From: Sediminivirga luteola
Lineage (GTDB): Bacteria > Actinomycetota > Actinomycetes > Actinomycetales > Brevibacteriaceae
DNA length: 64,000 nucleotides
Assembly (NCBI RefSeq): GCF_014639315.1
Contig: NZ_BMFY01000006.1
Location: forward strand, 1-64,000
Reading direction: 5' to 3'
Within the stretch, counting starts at the first letter, position 1, and every line of letters starts with the position of its first letter. Below, in pieces: positions 35,886 to 44,896 of the stretch. The notes under the pieces were generated by a model. The model was not told where the DNA came from and did no database searches. It saw only the letters and a list, made by a program, of their open reading frames with translations. A program made the position numbers and the translations under genes.

Positions 35886-36989
35886 ATGGAATGGCCGGGC
35901 TACCCCACCGCGGTGATCGGGGAGGCCCCGCGGCCGCAGGTGCCGCTCCACTTCGGCCGGCCCCTTCCCGAGCAGCGCCTTTTCGCCGAGGGAGCACCGG
36001 CCGTCGCCTCGCACTACGGCGTCATCGTCCTCACCGGACCGGACCGGCTCAGCTGGCTGCACTCGCTCAGCACTCAGGACCTCACCGCTCTGCCGCCGGG
36101 GGAGAGCACCGAGACGCTCATCCTCAGCCCGCACGGGCACATCGAGCACTGGTTCCATCTGGTCGACGACGGCGAGGCCACTTGGCTGTCCGGTCCGGCC
36201 GATCCGGCGCCTGCCATCGCGTTCCTCGAATCCATGCGGTTCATGATGCGCGTGGAGATCGCCGATGCGACGGCCCAGTGGGCCGTGCTGCTCTCCACCC
36301 GGGAGCTCGGCCCCCAGTGGCGGCCCGGCACGGTGTGGACCGACCCCTGGCCGGGCGTGAGCGCCGGCGGCGCGAGCTACACGCTGCCCGGTGCCGAGCA
36401 CCCCGGCGCCGGATACCGGCGCTATGAGACCCTCGTCCCGCGCGAACTGCTGGCGGAGGTGGCCAGGACCGGGCTGCTGGACGGGCAGCCGGTCGAGTTC
36501 GCCGGCTACGACGCCGCAGAGGCGCTGCGGATCGAGGCCTGGCGGCCGTCGCCCGAGGCCGAGGTGGATCACCGGACCCTGGTCGGGGAGATCGACGCGC
36601 TGCGCACCGCGGTCCACCTGAACAAGGGCTGCTACCGGGGTCAGGAGGCCGTCGCGCGGGTGCACAACCTGGGACAGCCTCCGCGCCGCCTGGTGTTCCT
36701 CCACCTGGACGGCTCCGGCCATACGCTGCCGCCTGCCGGCACTGAGATCACGGCGACGGTGCGCGGCAGCCGCCGTGCGGTCGGCCAGGTGACCTCCTCG
36801 GCCATCCACTACGAACTGGGGCCGGTGGCGCTGGGACTGATCAAGCGCTCGGTCGCCCCGGACGAGGAGCTCCGGCTGGTGCTCGACGACGGCGAGGAGA
36901 TCGCCGCGGCCCAGGAGGAGATCGTCGCGCACGAGCGGGAGCGCGGCGTGGCAGCCCCGCCGCGCAACCGGGACCTGTTCCGCCGCTAG
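35886..36989 (+). CDS. YgfZ/GcvT-like folate-binding protein
   Basis: A 367-residue tetrahydrofolate-binding protein. The defining motif KGCYRGQE is present at residues ~247-254, with the conserved cysteine. GcvT-type elements such as VIVLTGPDRLSWLHSLSTQDL near the N-terminus are also clear. YgfZ proteins assist repair or assembly of iron-sulfur enzymes such as MiaB. The ATG lies five bases after the nitrobindin-like stop, implying an operon; that pairing is common in actinobacteria. Confidence 0.9.
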   Translation: MEWPGYPTAVIGEAPRPQVPLHFGRPLPEQRLFAEGAPAVASHYGVIVLTGPDRLSWLHSLSTQDLTALPPGESTETLILSPHGHIEHWFHLVDDGEATWLSGPADPAPAIAFLESMRFMMRVEIADATAQWAVLLSTRELGPQWRPGTVWTDPWPGVSAGGASYTLPGAEHPGAGYRRYETLVPRELLAEVARTGLLDGQPVEFAGYDAAEALRIEAWRPSPEAEVDHRTLVGEIDALRTAVHLNKGCYRGQEAVARVHNLGQPPRRLVFLHLDGSGHTLPPAGTEITATVRGSRRAVGQVTSSAIHYELGPVALGLIKRSVAPDEELRLVLDDGEEIAAAQEEIVAHERERGVAAPPRNRDLFRR

Positions 36990-37214
36990 CGCCTCTAGGC
37001 GGAGGCTCGTCTGCACGGTGGAGCTCTTAGCCGGACCGGCTCGTCGTCGATGTGCCTGGAGTGGGTGCGGCCAGGCTTCAGGCGCGGTACGGAATGCGGA
37101 ATCCGTCGGGTGCTGGCGGCCTGTCCGGCGGTTCCGGTAAAGCACCGATTCGCTGCTGCGAGATCCGCATGTCCGTAGGCCAGGACGGACATGACAAAGA
37201 AGCCTGCATGGGCA

Positions 37215-37220
37215 TAACCT
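37215..37220 (+). promoter_or_regulatory. -10 box TAACCT of a leaderless promoter
   Basis: TAACCT ends seven bases before the gabT ATG with no ribosome-binding site between. Confidence 0.5.
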
Positions 37221-37227
37221 CGACAGT

Positions 37228-38592
37228 ATGAGCACACTTGAAGCGGGCGGACCCGCGCTGACCCAGGAACGCAAGATCGTCACCGCCATCCCCGGCCCCA
37301 AGTCCCAGGAGCTGGAGGCCCGCCGGAAGGCCAGCGTGGCAGCCGGCGTGGGATCCAGCCACCCCACCTACATCGTCGCCGCCGGCGGTGGCATCCTGAA
37401 GGACATCGACGGGAACCAGTTCATCGACCTGGCCACCGGCATCGGCGTGACCGGCGTGGGCAATGCCAATCCGCGGATCGCGCAGCGGGCCACCGAGCAG
37501 CTGAACGCCTTCACCCACACCTGCTTCATGGTCAACCCGTATGAGAGCTACGTCGAGGTCGCCGAGGCGCTCAACCGCCTCACTCCCGGCAGCTTCGAGA
37601 AGCGCACCGCCCTGTTCAACTCCGGCGCCGAAGCCGTGGAGAACGCCGTCAAGATCGCCCGCAAGTACACCGGCCGCAACGCCGTCGTCGTCTTCGACCA
37701 CGCCTATCACGGCCGGACCAACCTCACGATGGCGATGACCGCCAAGAACGCCCCGTACAAGGACGGCTTCGGCCCCTTCGCCGGCGAGGTCTACCGCGTC
37801 CCCGCCTCCTACCCGTACCGGGACAACGAGGCCGCCGGCACCAAGGTCAGCGGACCGGAGGCGGCCAAGCGCGCCATCACCATCATCGACAAGCAGATCG
37901 GCGCGCACAATGTGGCCGCCATCGTGATCGAGCCCATCCAGGGCGAGGGCGGGTTCATCGTCCCGGCCGAGGGCTTCCTCCCGGAGGTCGTGGAGTACGC
38001 GCGCCAGCAGGGCATCGTCTTCATCGCCGACGAGGTGCAGTCCGGTTTCGCCCGGACCGGCAAGATGTTCGCCTCCGAGCATGAGGGCATCGAGCCGGAT
38101 CTGGTGACCATCGCCAAGGGCGTCGCGGGCGGTCTGCCGCTGTCCGCCGTCACCGGCCGCGCCGAGATCATGGACGCCACGCACGGCGGCGGACTCGGCG
38201 GCACCTACGGCGGCAACCCCACCGCCTGCCAGGCGGCGCTCGGCGCGATCGAGGCCGTGGAACAGGACGGCCTGGTGGAGCGGGCGGTGCGTATCGGGGA
38301 GATCCTGCACGAGCGCTTCAGCGAACTGCAGGGCCGGTACAACCAGATCGGCGATGTCCGCGGACGCGGCGCTATGTTCGCCGTCGAACTCGTCCAGGGC
38401 GACAGCACCGAGCCGAACCCCGAGCTGGCCAAGGCCGTCGCCGCGCACGCCGCGCAGAACGGCGTCGTGGCTCTGGTGACCGGTACCTACGGCAATGTGC
38501 TGCGTTTCCTGCCGCCGCTCGTCATCGGTGAGGACCTGCTGAACGAGGCCCTCGACGTGCTGGCCGAGGGCTTCGCGGAGGCGCTCAGCTAA
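37228..38592 (+). CDS. gabT: 4-aminobutyrate aminotransferase
   Basis: A 454-residue class III aminotransferase. PLP contacts include FNSGAEAVENAVKIAR, DHAYHGRTNLTMAMT, IADEVQSGFARTGKMFA and the Schiff-base Lys297 in IAKGVAGGLPLSAVTGRAE. The substrate-side signature IVIEPIQGEGGFIVP is typical of GabT. It converts 4-aminobutyrate and 2-oxoglutarate to succinate semialdehyde and glutamate. No succinate semialdehyde dehydrogenase or transporter gene is next to it. Likely leaderless. Confidence 0.93.
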   Translation: MSTLEAGGPALTQERKIVTAIPGPKSQELEARRKASVAAGVGSSHPTYIVAAGGGILKDIDGNQFIDLATGIGVTGVGNANPRIAQRATEQLNAFTHTCFMVNPYESYVEVAEALNRLTPGSFEKRTALFNSGAEAVENAVKIARKYTGRNAVVVFDHAYHGRTNLTMAMTAKNAPYKDGFGPFAGEVYRVPASYPYRDNEAAGTKVSGPEAAKRAITIIDKQIGAHNVAAIVIEPIQGEGGFIVPAEGFLPEVVEYARQQGIVFIADEVQSGFARTGKMFASEHEGIEPDLVTIAKGVAGGLPLSAVTGRAEIMDATHGGGLGGTYGGNPTACQAALGAIEAVEQDGLVERAVRIGEILHERFSELQGRYNQIGDVRGRGAMFAVELVQGDSTEPNPELAKAVAAHAAQNGVVALVTGTYGNVLRFLPPLVIGEDLLNEALDVLAEGFAEALS

Positions 38593-38610
38593 GGCCGCTG
38601 CGTCGCGGAG

Positions 38611-38645
38611 GGGCCCCGGGGCTGCGGGTTGCCGCTCCCGGGCCC
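38611..38645 (+). terminator. GC-rich stem-loop after gabT
   Basis: GGGCCCCGGG pairs with CCCGGGCCC (one bulged C) around a 16-base loop, 18 bases after the gabT stop and followed by TTGAG. Confidence 0.5.
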
Positions 38646-38784
38646 TTGAGGCGAGCATCCACCTCGGCTCCGGCGCACACGGTCTCTGCACGATCACTGA
38701 GATGCCCGTCTCCGGGCCGGCTGACCCGCGTTCATCCGCGGTCTGGTGGGCGCCCGGAGGCGGGCGTCAGGTTTATGTTGTCGC

Positions 38785-38838
38785 CGCGCTCTTATGTCGT
38801 CGCTCTCCAGGCCCGGGCGGCGACGACATAAGAGCGCG
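38785..38838. repeat. 19-bp perfect inverted repeat with 16-nt loop
   Basis: Arms 38785-38803 and 38820-38838 are exact reverse complements (core CTTATGTCGTCGC / GCGACGACATAAG). A partial direct copy, TTATGTTGTCGCC, lies just upstream near 38773. It could be a REP-like element, a short mobile remnant or an operator. Confidence 0.8.
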
Positions 38839-38991
38839 CCGGCGATCTACGGGCAGCGGGCACGCGGGAATGGCGGTGCGGGACCCGGCGTTGTCCCTAT
38901 TCGCCGGGTGTGCCGGTGCCCTGGCGCGCATGCCCGTGCGGGCACAGGCATCCCCGCCAGAGGTAGCGCTTCAGACAGGAGAATCCCCACG

Positions 38992-40047
38992 ATGCAGTTG
39001 TCCGTCCTGGACCTCGTTCCGGTGCGCACCGGCCAGTCCCACGCGCAGGCACTCGCCGCGGCCGTGCGGCTGGCGCGCGTCGCCGACCGGACGGGATTCC
39101 GCCGTTACTGGACCGCCGAGCACCACAACTTCAGCGCCGTCGGGGCCACCGTCCCCTCGCTCATCCTGATGCACGTCGGCCAGGGCACCGAGCGGATCCG
39201 GCTGGGCTCCGGCGGCGTCATGCTGCCCAATTCGACGGCACTGGACGTGGCGGAGCAGTTCACGCTGCTGGACGCCGCCTTCCCCGGCCGGATCGACCTG
39301 GGTCTGGGCCGGGCCCCGGGCACCGACCCGTTCACCGCCTACGCCCTGCGCGGCGGTCGCGGCAATGAGGCGGTCGAGGCCTTCCCCGAGCAGGTCATGG
39401 ACATCGTCCGCCTGTTCGGCGAGGACGGTCTGGAGCTCAGCCTGGGCGCCCGCAGGCATGTGCTGCGGCCTGGCCCCGGCGGTACCGTGCCGGTGCCGGT
39501 GTGGCTCCTGGGCAGCTCGGGGTACTCCGCGCAGCTGGCGGGCTCACTGGGATTGCGCTACGTCTTCGCGCACCACTTCAGCGGCACCGGCACCGCGACG
39601 GCGCTGCAGCTGTACCGCGACGCGTTCCAGGCCCGCCCGGACGCCGGACGTCTTGGCACGCCGGAAGCGCCCGAGGCGTTCATCAGCGCCAATGTCGTGG
39701 TCGCCGAGACGCAGCAGGAGGCGGAGGAACTGGCGGAACCCCATGCCCTGGCGATGGCGCTGCTGCGCAGCAGCACGCCGATGCAGGCCGGAGCCCTCGT
39801 CGGCGCCGATGTCCGCTCCCGCATCACACCGGAGCTGCGGGATCTGATGTCCCATCTGACCGATCCGTGGATCGTCGGCACCCCCGCGCAGGCCGCCGGA
39901 CGCCTCACAGCGCTGGCGGCCGAACACGGCGTCGAGGAGATCATGGTGCACCCGGTGGCCGGCGGCCGGGAGTCCGACCCGATGGACGCGTACCCGGCAC
40001 GGGAACGCACCCTGGAACTGCTGGCGGCGGAACTCGGCATGTCCTGA
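38992..40047 (+). CDS. Luciferase-like monooxygenase (LLM class flavin-dependent)
   Basis: A 351-residue TIM-barrel flavoprotein of the bacterial luciferase group. FRRYWTAEHHNFSAVGATVP near the N-terminus and RIRLGSGGVMLPNSTALDVAEQFTLLDAAFPGRIDLGLGRAPG are strongly conserved, as is VWLLGSSGYSAQLAGSLGL. Members of this branch (MsnO8/YhbW-like) often have unknown substrates. The start has AGGAG ten bases upstream. It converges on pepN; a small hairpin lies between them. Confidence 0.88.
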   Translation: MQLSVLDLVPVRTGQSHAQALAAAVRLARVADRTGFRRYWTAEHHNFSAVGATVPSLILMHVGQGTERIRLGSGGVMLPNSTALDVAEQFTLLDAAFPGRIDLGLGRAPGTDPFTAYALRGGRGNEAVEAFPEQVMDIVRLFGEDGLELSLGARRHVLRPGPGGTVPVPVWLLGSSGYSAQLAGSLGLRYVFAHHFSGTGTATALQLYRDAFQARPDAGRLGTPEAPEAFISANVVVAETQQEAEELAEPHALAMALLRSSTPMQAGALVGADVRSRITPELRDLMSHLTDPWIVGTPAQAAGRLTALAAEHGVEEIMVHPVAGGRESDPMDAYPARERTLELLAAELGMS

Positions 40048-40229
40048 GCGTCTTCGGCAATCGCGCCGGTACCGATGCGGCGTCACATGGCGAGGCTCGT
40101 GCCCGCGGGGGATGAGCGCAGCCGACTGCTCGGCCTCGACCCGACCACGGCGATGCCCGTGCCCGCGGGGCCTAGCTGCGTCATCCAGGGAGCTGGCATC
40201 TCACGGTGGCATGCCCGCGGTGACGGCGG

Positions 40230-40245
40230 AGCCCTGCCTGCAGGG
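40230..40245. terminator. Small hairpin between LLM gene and pepN
   Basis: GCCCTG-CCTG-CAGGGC, a perfect 6-bp stem with a 4-base loop, lies between two convergent genes and could terminate both weakly. Confidence 0.4.
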
Positions 40246-40255
40246 CCGGGGCCGG

Positions 40256-42931
40256 TCAGTCCTGTTGCAGCCGCAGCTGCCGGGCGGTCTCATCGGCGCG
40301 CTCGGTGATGAGGCGCCGCAGCGCGGTGGGAGCGGCCGGGTGCTCTTCGAGCCATCCGCGCGCCAGCTGGAGGACACGGCCCGGGTCACCGGACCACCAG
40401 GGGTAGAGACCGGCGACCAGCCGCCGTCCCATCTCCATCGACCGGGCTGACCACAGCTGCTCGAGCTGGTCGAAGAACTGCACGGCGTAGGGCTCCAGCA
40501 GATGCCGGCCGCCGGGCGCGGACCACCCGGTCAGCAGCGCGGAGAGCGTGTCGTTGCTCAGTTCGCCGTCCTCCAGGACGGTCTCGAGCACGCGCGCCTT
40601 CACGATCGGCAGCGGCACCGCGGCTTCGAGTTGCTTGGCCTTCAGCCGTCCCGTCGCCGTGGCGTCGGAGGCCCACTCCAGGGCGATCTCCTCGCCGTCG
40701 GCCAGCCCCAGTCCCACCAGGGCCTCCAGCGCGTCCCAGCGCAGTTCGTGGTCCACCGCGACACCGGAGAACTCGTGCATCGCGCTGTGCGCGGACAGAT
40801 CGTCCCCGAGCCGGAGCGCCAGTACGGCCGAGGCGACCTCCACCGCAGCCCGTTCCGCATCGGTGGGGGAGAGGTCGCCGTCGCGCAGCCTGCTCGTGCT
40901 GCGGGCGGCCAGGGCCGTGAGCAGCCGCATCCCGTCAAGCTGCTGGTCGGACCCGTCCGGGGCCGTCAGCACCGCCTCGATGGCGCCGCCGATGAGGACG
41001 CTGACGATCTCCTGGCGTTCGGCTGGCCGCCCGGCCGGCAGGTACAGGTCCAGGGCGCTCAGGACGTTCGCCCGCAGCGCCGCGGTCAGGCCGGGGTCGT
41101 CCTCGCCGGCGTAGTGGTCGGCGACGATGCCCAGGTAGCGGCGAGGGGAGAGCTCGCCATCGCGCAGCTGGGACCACAGCACGGACCACAGCAGACCGCG
41201 TGTCATGGGCGAACCGGCCGAGGAGAGCCGCGCGGCGACGGCGTGCGCGGAATGCTCGTCCAGGCCCACCTTCGCGTAGCTGTGATCCTCGTCGTTGAGC
41301 AGGATCAGCGCCGGCTGGCTGCGGCCCACCAGCTGATCCACCGGCGTCTCGGGCCCGGCGACGTCGACCTCCAGCAGTTCCGTGCGCTGCAGGCGGCCGG
41401 TCGACCGCTGCTCCTCGTAGACGCCGATGCCGATCCGGTGCGGCCGCATGGGGCCGGGCCGGCCGGTCTCCGGGGCGATGGAGGTTTGCTCGATCACGGC
41501 CGACTCGATCACGCCGTCGCGGGCGGTGATCCGCGGGGTGAGCCGGGAGATCCCGGTGGTGCTCAGCCAGGCCTCGGCCCACTCGTCCAGCTTCCGGTGC
41601 GGTGCCGCCTCGGCCAGGCAGGTGAGGAAGTCGCCCAGGGTGGTGTTCTCCCAGGCGTGCCGGGAGAAGTACCGGCGGATGCCCTCGAAGAACGCCTCGC
41701 GGCCCACATAGGACACCAGCTGCTTGAGCACGGAGGCGCCCTTGGCGTAGGTGATCCCGTCGAAGTTCAGCGTGGCCGCCTGCACATCGGGGACATCGGC
41801 GACGATGGGATGCGTCGTGGGCAGCTGATCCTGCTTGTACGCCCAGGCCTTGCGGCGCGTGGCGAAGGAGACCCAGGCACCGCGGAACTCGGTGGCCTCC
41901 GCGCAGGCGAGCGAGCCCATATAGTCCGCGAAGGACTCCTTCAGCCACAGATCGTCCCACCAGCGCATCGTCACCAGATTGCCGAACCACATATGGGCCA
42001 TCTCGTGCAGGATGGTGGTGGCCCGGCCCTCGCGGCGGCTGCGGGTCACCGCGTCCCGGAACAGGTAGTCGTCCGTGAACGTCACCAGGCCGGGGTTCTC
42101 CATCGCGCCGATGTTGAACTCCGGGACGAACGCCTGATCGTACTTCCCCCAGGGGTAGGGCACGCCGAACTCCCGGTGGAAGAAGTCCAGCCCCTGCTTG
42201 GTGACGGTGAAGATCTCCGCCGCATCGGCCGCCTCCCGCTGGGACTGCCGGACCAGCAGCCCGAGCGGGACCCGCAGATCCCCGGCGCTCCACTCGTCCT
42301 CTTCCAGGTGGTACTCGCCGGCCAGGACGCAGGCGATGTAACTGCTCATCCGCTCGGTGCGCCGGAACACCGTGGTGAGGTGCCCATCGGCGGCCGGGAC
42401 GGTCTTCTTGGCGGGGGCGTTGGAGCGCACCAGCCAGTCCTCTGGCGCGGTGACGCTGAACCGGAAACGCGCCTTCAGATCCGGCTGGTCGAAGTTCGCG
42501 AAGACGCGATGGGCGTCCGCCGGCTCGAAGTGGGTGTACAGGTACCAGCGCGAGTCCGCCGGGTCCCGGAACCGGTGCAGTCCTTCGCCGGTGCGGGAGT
42601 ACGCCACCCGGCCGGCGATGCGCACCGAGTTCTGCCCGGCGACCAGACCCGGGAGCCGGACCCGGCCGGGCAGGACGACCTCGGCCGGGTCCACCCGGGC
42701 TCCGTTGATCTCCACCTCGGTGACCTCCTCGGCGCGGAAGTCGATGAAGGTCTCCCCGGCGCGCTCGGCGGTGAAGTCCACCGTGGTCTCCGAGCGGAAA
42801 TCCTCGGCGGCGTCCGCCGCGCCGCTCAGATCGAGGTGGACGCGGTACCCGGAGACCCGGATGAGGTGGCGCCTGGCACGGGCCTCGCTGCGGGAGAGCA
42901 CGGTGGTGGCGATGTTCTCTTCTGTCGTCAC
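40256..42931 (-). CDS. pepN: Aminopeptidase N (M1 family zinc metallopeptidase)
   Basis: An 891-residue M1 peptidase. The exopeptidase motif GAMEN is in NIGAMENPGLVTF. The zinc site is HEMAH at residue ~309, with the downstream Glu in LWLKESFADYMGSLAC. The C-terminal ~350 residues form the helical ERAP-like domain. It removes N-terminal amino acids from peptides in the cytoplasm. The length matches actinobacterial PepN. It is a single gene with no operon partners. Confidence 0.96.
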   Translation of the reverse strand: MTTEENIATTVLSRSEARARRHLIRVSGYRVHLDLSGAADAAEDFRSETTVDFTAERAGETFIDFRAEEVTEVEINGARVDPAEVVLPGRVRLPGLVAGQNSVRIAGRVAYSRTGEGLHRFRDPADSRWYLYTHFEPADAHRVFANFDQPDLKARFRFSVTAPEDWLVRSNAPAKKTVPAADGHLTTVFRRTERMSSYIACVLAGEYHLEEDEWSAGDLRVPLGLLVRQSQREAADAAEIFTVTKQGLDFFHREFGVPYPWGKYDQAFVPEFNIGAMENPGLVTFTDDYLFRDAVTRSRREGRATTILHEMAHMWFGNLVTMRWWDDLWLKESFADYMGSLACAEATEFRGAWVSFATRRKAWAYKQDQLPTTHPIVADVPDVQAATLNFDGITYAKGASVLKQLVSYVGREAFFEGIRRYFSRHAWENTTLGDFLTCLAEAAPHRKLDEWAEAWLSTTGISRLTPRITARDGVIESAVIEQTSIAPETGRPGPMRPHRIGIGVYEEQRSTGRLQRTELLEVDVAGPETPVDQLVGRSQPALILLNDEDHSYAKVGLDEHSAHAVAARLSSAGSPMTRGLLWSVLWSQLRDGELSPRRYLGIVADHYAGEDDPGLTAALRANVLSALDLYLPAGRPAERQEIVSVLIGGAIEAVLTAPDGSDQQLDGMRLLTALAARSTSRLRDGDLSPTDAERAAVEVASAVLALRLGDDLSAHSAMHEFSGVAVDHELRWDALEALVGLGLADGEEIALEWASDATATGRLKAKQLEAAVPLPIVKARVLETVLEDGELSNDTLSALLTGWSAPGGRHLLEPYAVQFFDQLEQLWSARSMEMGRRLVAGLYPWWSGDPGRVLQLARGWLEEHPAAPTALRRLITERADETARQLRLQQD

Positions 42932-43231
42932 GGTGATAGTCGCTTCGGGAGTCGAATAGGGAGCGCGTGCTCCGCGCCGGGCCAGGCCCGCGGGCCGGAC
43001 GGCACAGCGGCACGCCAGTCACGCCCATGCTATGCGATCCAGCTTTCAGGTCGACCTGTGCCGGCGGACGGGCACCTGCGCGGGGGTATGCGGGCAACCG
43101 CGCCAGAGACCGGGGGCGATGAGGGCGGGAGGCGGAGGGCTGGAGGCAAAGCGCGGCAACGGTGTGGCGCTGGCCCAAGGCCGGGGACGGTGACGGCGGG
43201 GGCTGGCCCGGGGTCTGGCAGAGTAGAGGGC

Positions 43232-44401
43232 GTGAAGTCCCGGCACCTCGGCAGCACGATCCGCCAGCACACCCTGACCGTGGCGGAGAACCGTCTCCGC
43301 ATGGGCGTCCGGCGTGCCCGGGTGAACTTCTTCCAGATCGCCCAGGCGAGTGTCGCCGCGGTCTTCGCCTACTGGTTCGCGCAGCAGGTGCTGGGGCATC
43401 AGTTCCCTTTCCTGGCGGCCGTGGCGGCCACCGTCGGCGTGGGCGTCACCACAGACAAGCGGGTCCGGCGCGCCCTGGAGTTCGGCATCGGCGCCACCCT
43501 GGGCGTGCTCCTGGGCGAGGTGCTCATCCACCTGTTCGGCGTGGGCCTGTGGCAGATGCTCGCCATCATGCTGGTCTCCTTCCTGATCGGGTACGTCCTC
43601 AACGGCGGCCAGCTGTTCGTCACGCAGATGGGCATCCAGGCGATCATCGTCGTCTCGATGCCCGCCGAGTTCTCCTCCGGGCCGTTCTCCCGGACCTCCG
43701 ATGCGCTGGTGGGGGCGGCCACGGCTCTGCTGCTGGCATGCCTGATCCCGTGGGACCCGCGGCGAGAGCCCCGTAACCGGGCGTCCGCGCTGCTGCGGGA
43801 GATCGCCGAGCTGCTGGACGAGCTCGGCGACGCGATCCGGCGCGGAGACACGGAAGCCGCCTCCCGCGCGCTCAGCCGGGCCCGGGACACGCAGGCGATG
43901 GTGGACTCCTGGCGTTCGGCGCTGCGGATCTCCCAGGAGGCGGCCCGGATCAATCCCTCCAGCCGCCGGCACGCCGCGGAGATCTCCCGCCTGGCCCGCG
44001 CCTGTGAATACGGCGACCGGGCGATGCGGCTGGTGCGGGTGATCGCCCGGCGGGCCGCGGACGCCACCGCGCACGGCCTGGCCCGGCCGGCGCTGGGCGA
44101 GGTCGTCGCGGAGCTGGCGCAGGGGGCCCGCCGCCTGAACGACGCGCTGGTCCGCGGGGAGTCCCGGGAGGCGGCTCAGGAACAGCTCACCGCCGCCGCG
44201 AAGCTGCTCGATCCGGTGGAGCTCATCGGCAAGGACATCCAGGGCGACACCCTCGTGCTGCTGCTGCGACCTCTGGCGGTCGATCTGCTGCAGGCCTCCG
44301 GTATGCCGCTGGGCTCCGCGGAGGACGTCCTGCCGGAGCTGCCACCGGAGGAGCCGCCTGGCAAGCCCGGGCAGCCCGGCGAACCGGACCAGTCCCCCTA
44401 G
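43232..44401 (+). CDS. FUSC-like / aromatic acid exporter family membrane protein
   Basis: A 389-residue protein. The N-terminal ~170 residues hold about six helices with FFQIAQASVAAVFAYWFAQQVLG and VGVGVTTDKRVRRALEFGIGATLGVLLGE, typical of the ArAE/FUSC fold. The rest is a soluble helical domain and a Pro/Gly-rich tail. Related proteins are implicated in export of aromatic acids or in unknown envelope functions. GTG start 43232 is chosen because the sequence before it is antisense to pepN and not membrane-like. Confidence 0.82.
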   Translation: MKSRHLGSTIRQHTLTVAENRLRMGVRRARVNFFQIAQASVAAVFAYWFAQQVLGHQFPFLAAVAATVGVGVTTDKRVRRALEFGIGATLGVLLGEVLIHLFGVGLWQMLAIMLVSFLIGYVLNGGQLFVTQMGIQAIIVVSMPAEFSSGPFSRTSDALVGAATALLLACLIPWDPRREPRNRASALLREIAELLDELGDAIRRGDTEAASRALSRARDTQAMVDSWRSALRISQEAARINPSSRRHAAEISRLARACEYGDRAMRLVRVIARRAADATAHGLARPALGEVVAELAQGARRLNDALVRGESREAAQEQLTAAAKLLDPVELIGKDIQGDTLVLLLRPLAVDLLQASGMPLGSAEDVLPELPPEEPPGKPGQPGEPDQSP

Positions 44402-44554
44402 GCGGGCCGGCACGCTCGCCCCGCCCGGATATGGTCGAAATGGCCGGGTCGGCCGTGAACTGCCGAGCAACCTGGCCGTGTCGAGTGAACCAGACGCAGC
44501 AAACCCGCCGGGCCCGGGCATCGTCGCTGTCCGGCGATTGTCAGCCCGATTCGA

Positions 44555-44560
44555 TAGCCT
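44555..44560 (+). promoter_or_regulatory. -10 box TAGCCT of a leaderless promoter
   Basis: TAGCCT ends six bases before the ATG at 44567 and drives the overlapping run DUF2516-hydrolase-DUF2079. Confidence 0.55.
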
Positions 44561-44566
44561 TGCGCT

Positions 44567-44896
44567 ATGCACACTCTGGCCAGCCTGCAGAATTGGCTCT
44601 ACCTGCTCATGTTCACCGCCATCTTCGCGGTGAACGTGGTGGCGCTCGTCGAGGCGCTGCGGTACCCGGCGGAGAACTATCAGGCCGCGGACAAGCGCAC
44701 CAAACGATTCTGGGGTCTGATCCTCGGGGCGTGCACGTTGGTCGCGTTCATCTCGGTCCCGATCACCACCGGAGCCCGCGTTCCGGCGCTGCTGTCCTTC
44801 GGCACTCTGGTCGGGGCGGGCATCTTCTGGTTCGACGTGCGCCCGGCCATCCGCGCCGTCGACCGCCGGCTCCGCAAGCGCGATGACCTCTGGTGA
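44567..44896 (+). CDS. DUF2516 family membrane protein
   Basis: A 109-residue protein with three hydrophobic helices (YLLMFTAIFAVNVVALVEAL, GLILGACTLVAFISVPITT, ALLSFGTLVGAGIFWF) and the linker YPAENYQAADKRTKRFW, which matches the actinobacterial DUF2516 family of unknown function. Its 3' end overlaps the next gene by 14 bases. It is first in a plus-strand run that continues into mshA. Confidence 0.85.
   Translation: MHTLASLQNWLYLLMFTAIFAVNVVALVEALRYPAENYQAADKRTKRFWGLILGACTLVAFISVPITTGARVPALLSFGTLVGAGIFWFDVRPAIRAVDRRLRKRDDLW

Larger units (their letters stand above)
38593..38991. other. Intergenic region with terminator and large inverted repeat
   Basis: The 399 bases between gabT and the luciferase-like gene hold a GC-rich terminator-like stem and a striking 19-bp inverted repeat (both listed separately). 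No coding signal is convincing. The last part contains AGGAG before the monooxygenase start. Confidence 0.5.

Noticed and set aside
40502-43231. A very long plus-strand reading frame continuous with the FUSC-like gene
   Set aside because: It is antisense to pepN, which has all its catalytic motifs; the open frame is a by-product of high-GC codon bias. The FUSC-like protein starts at 43232.
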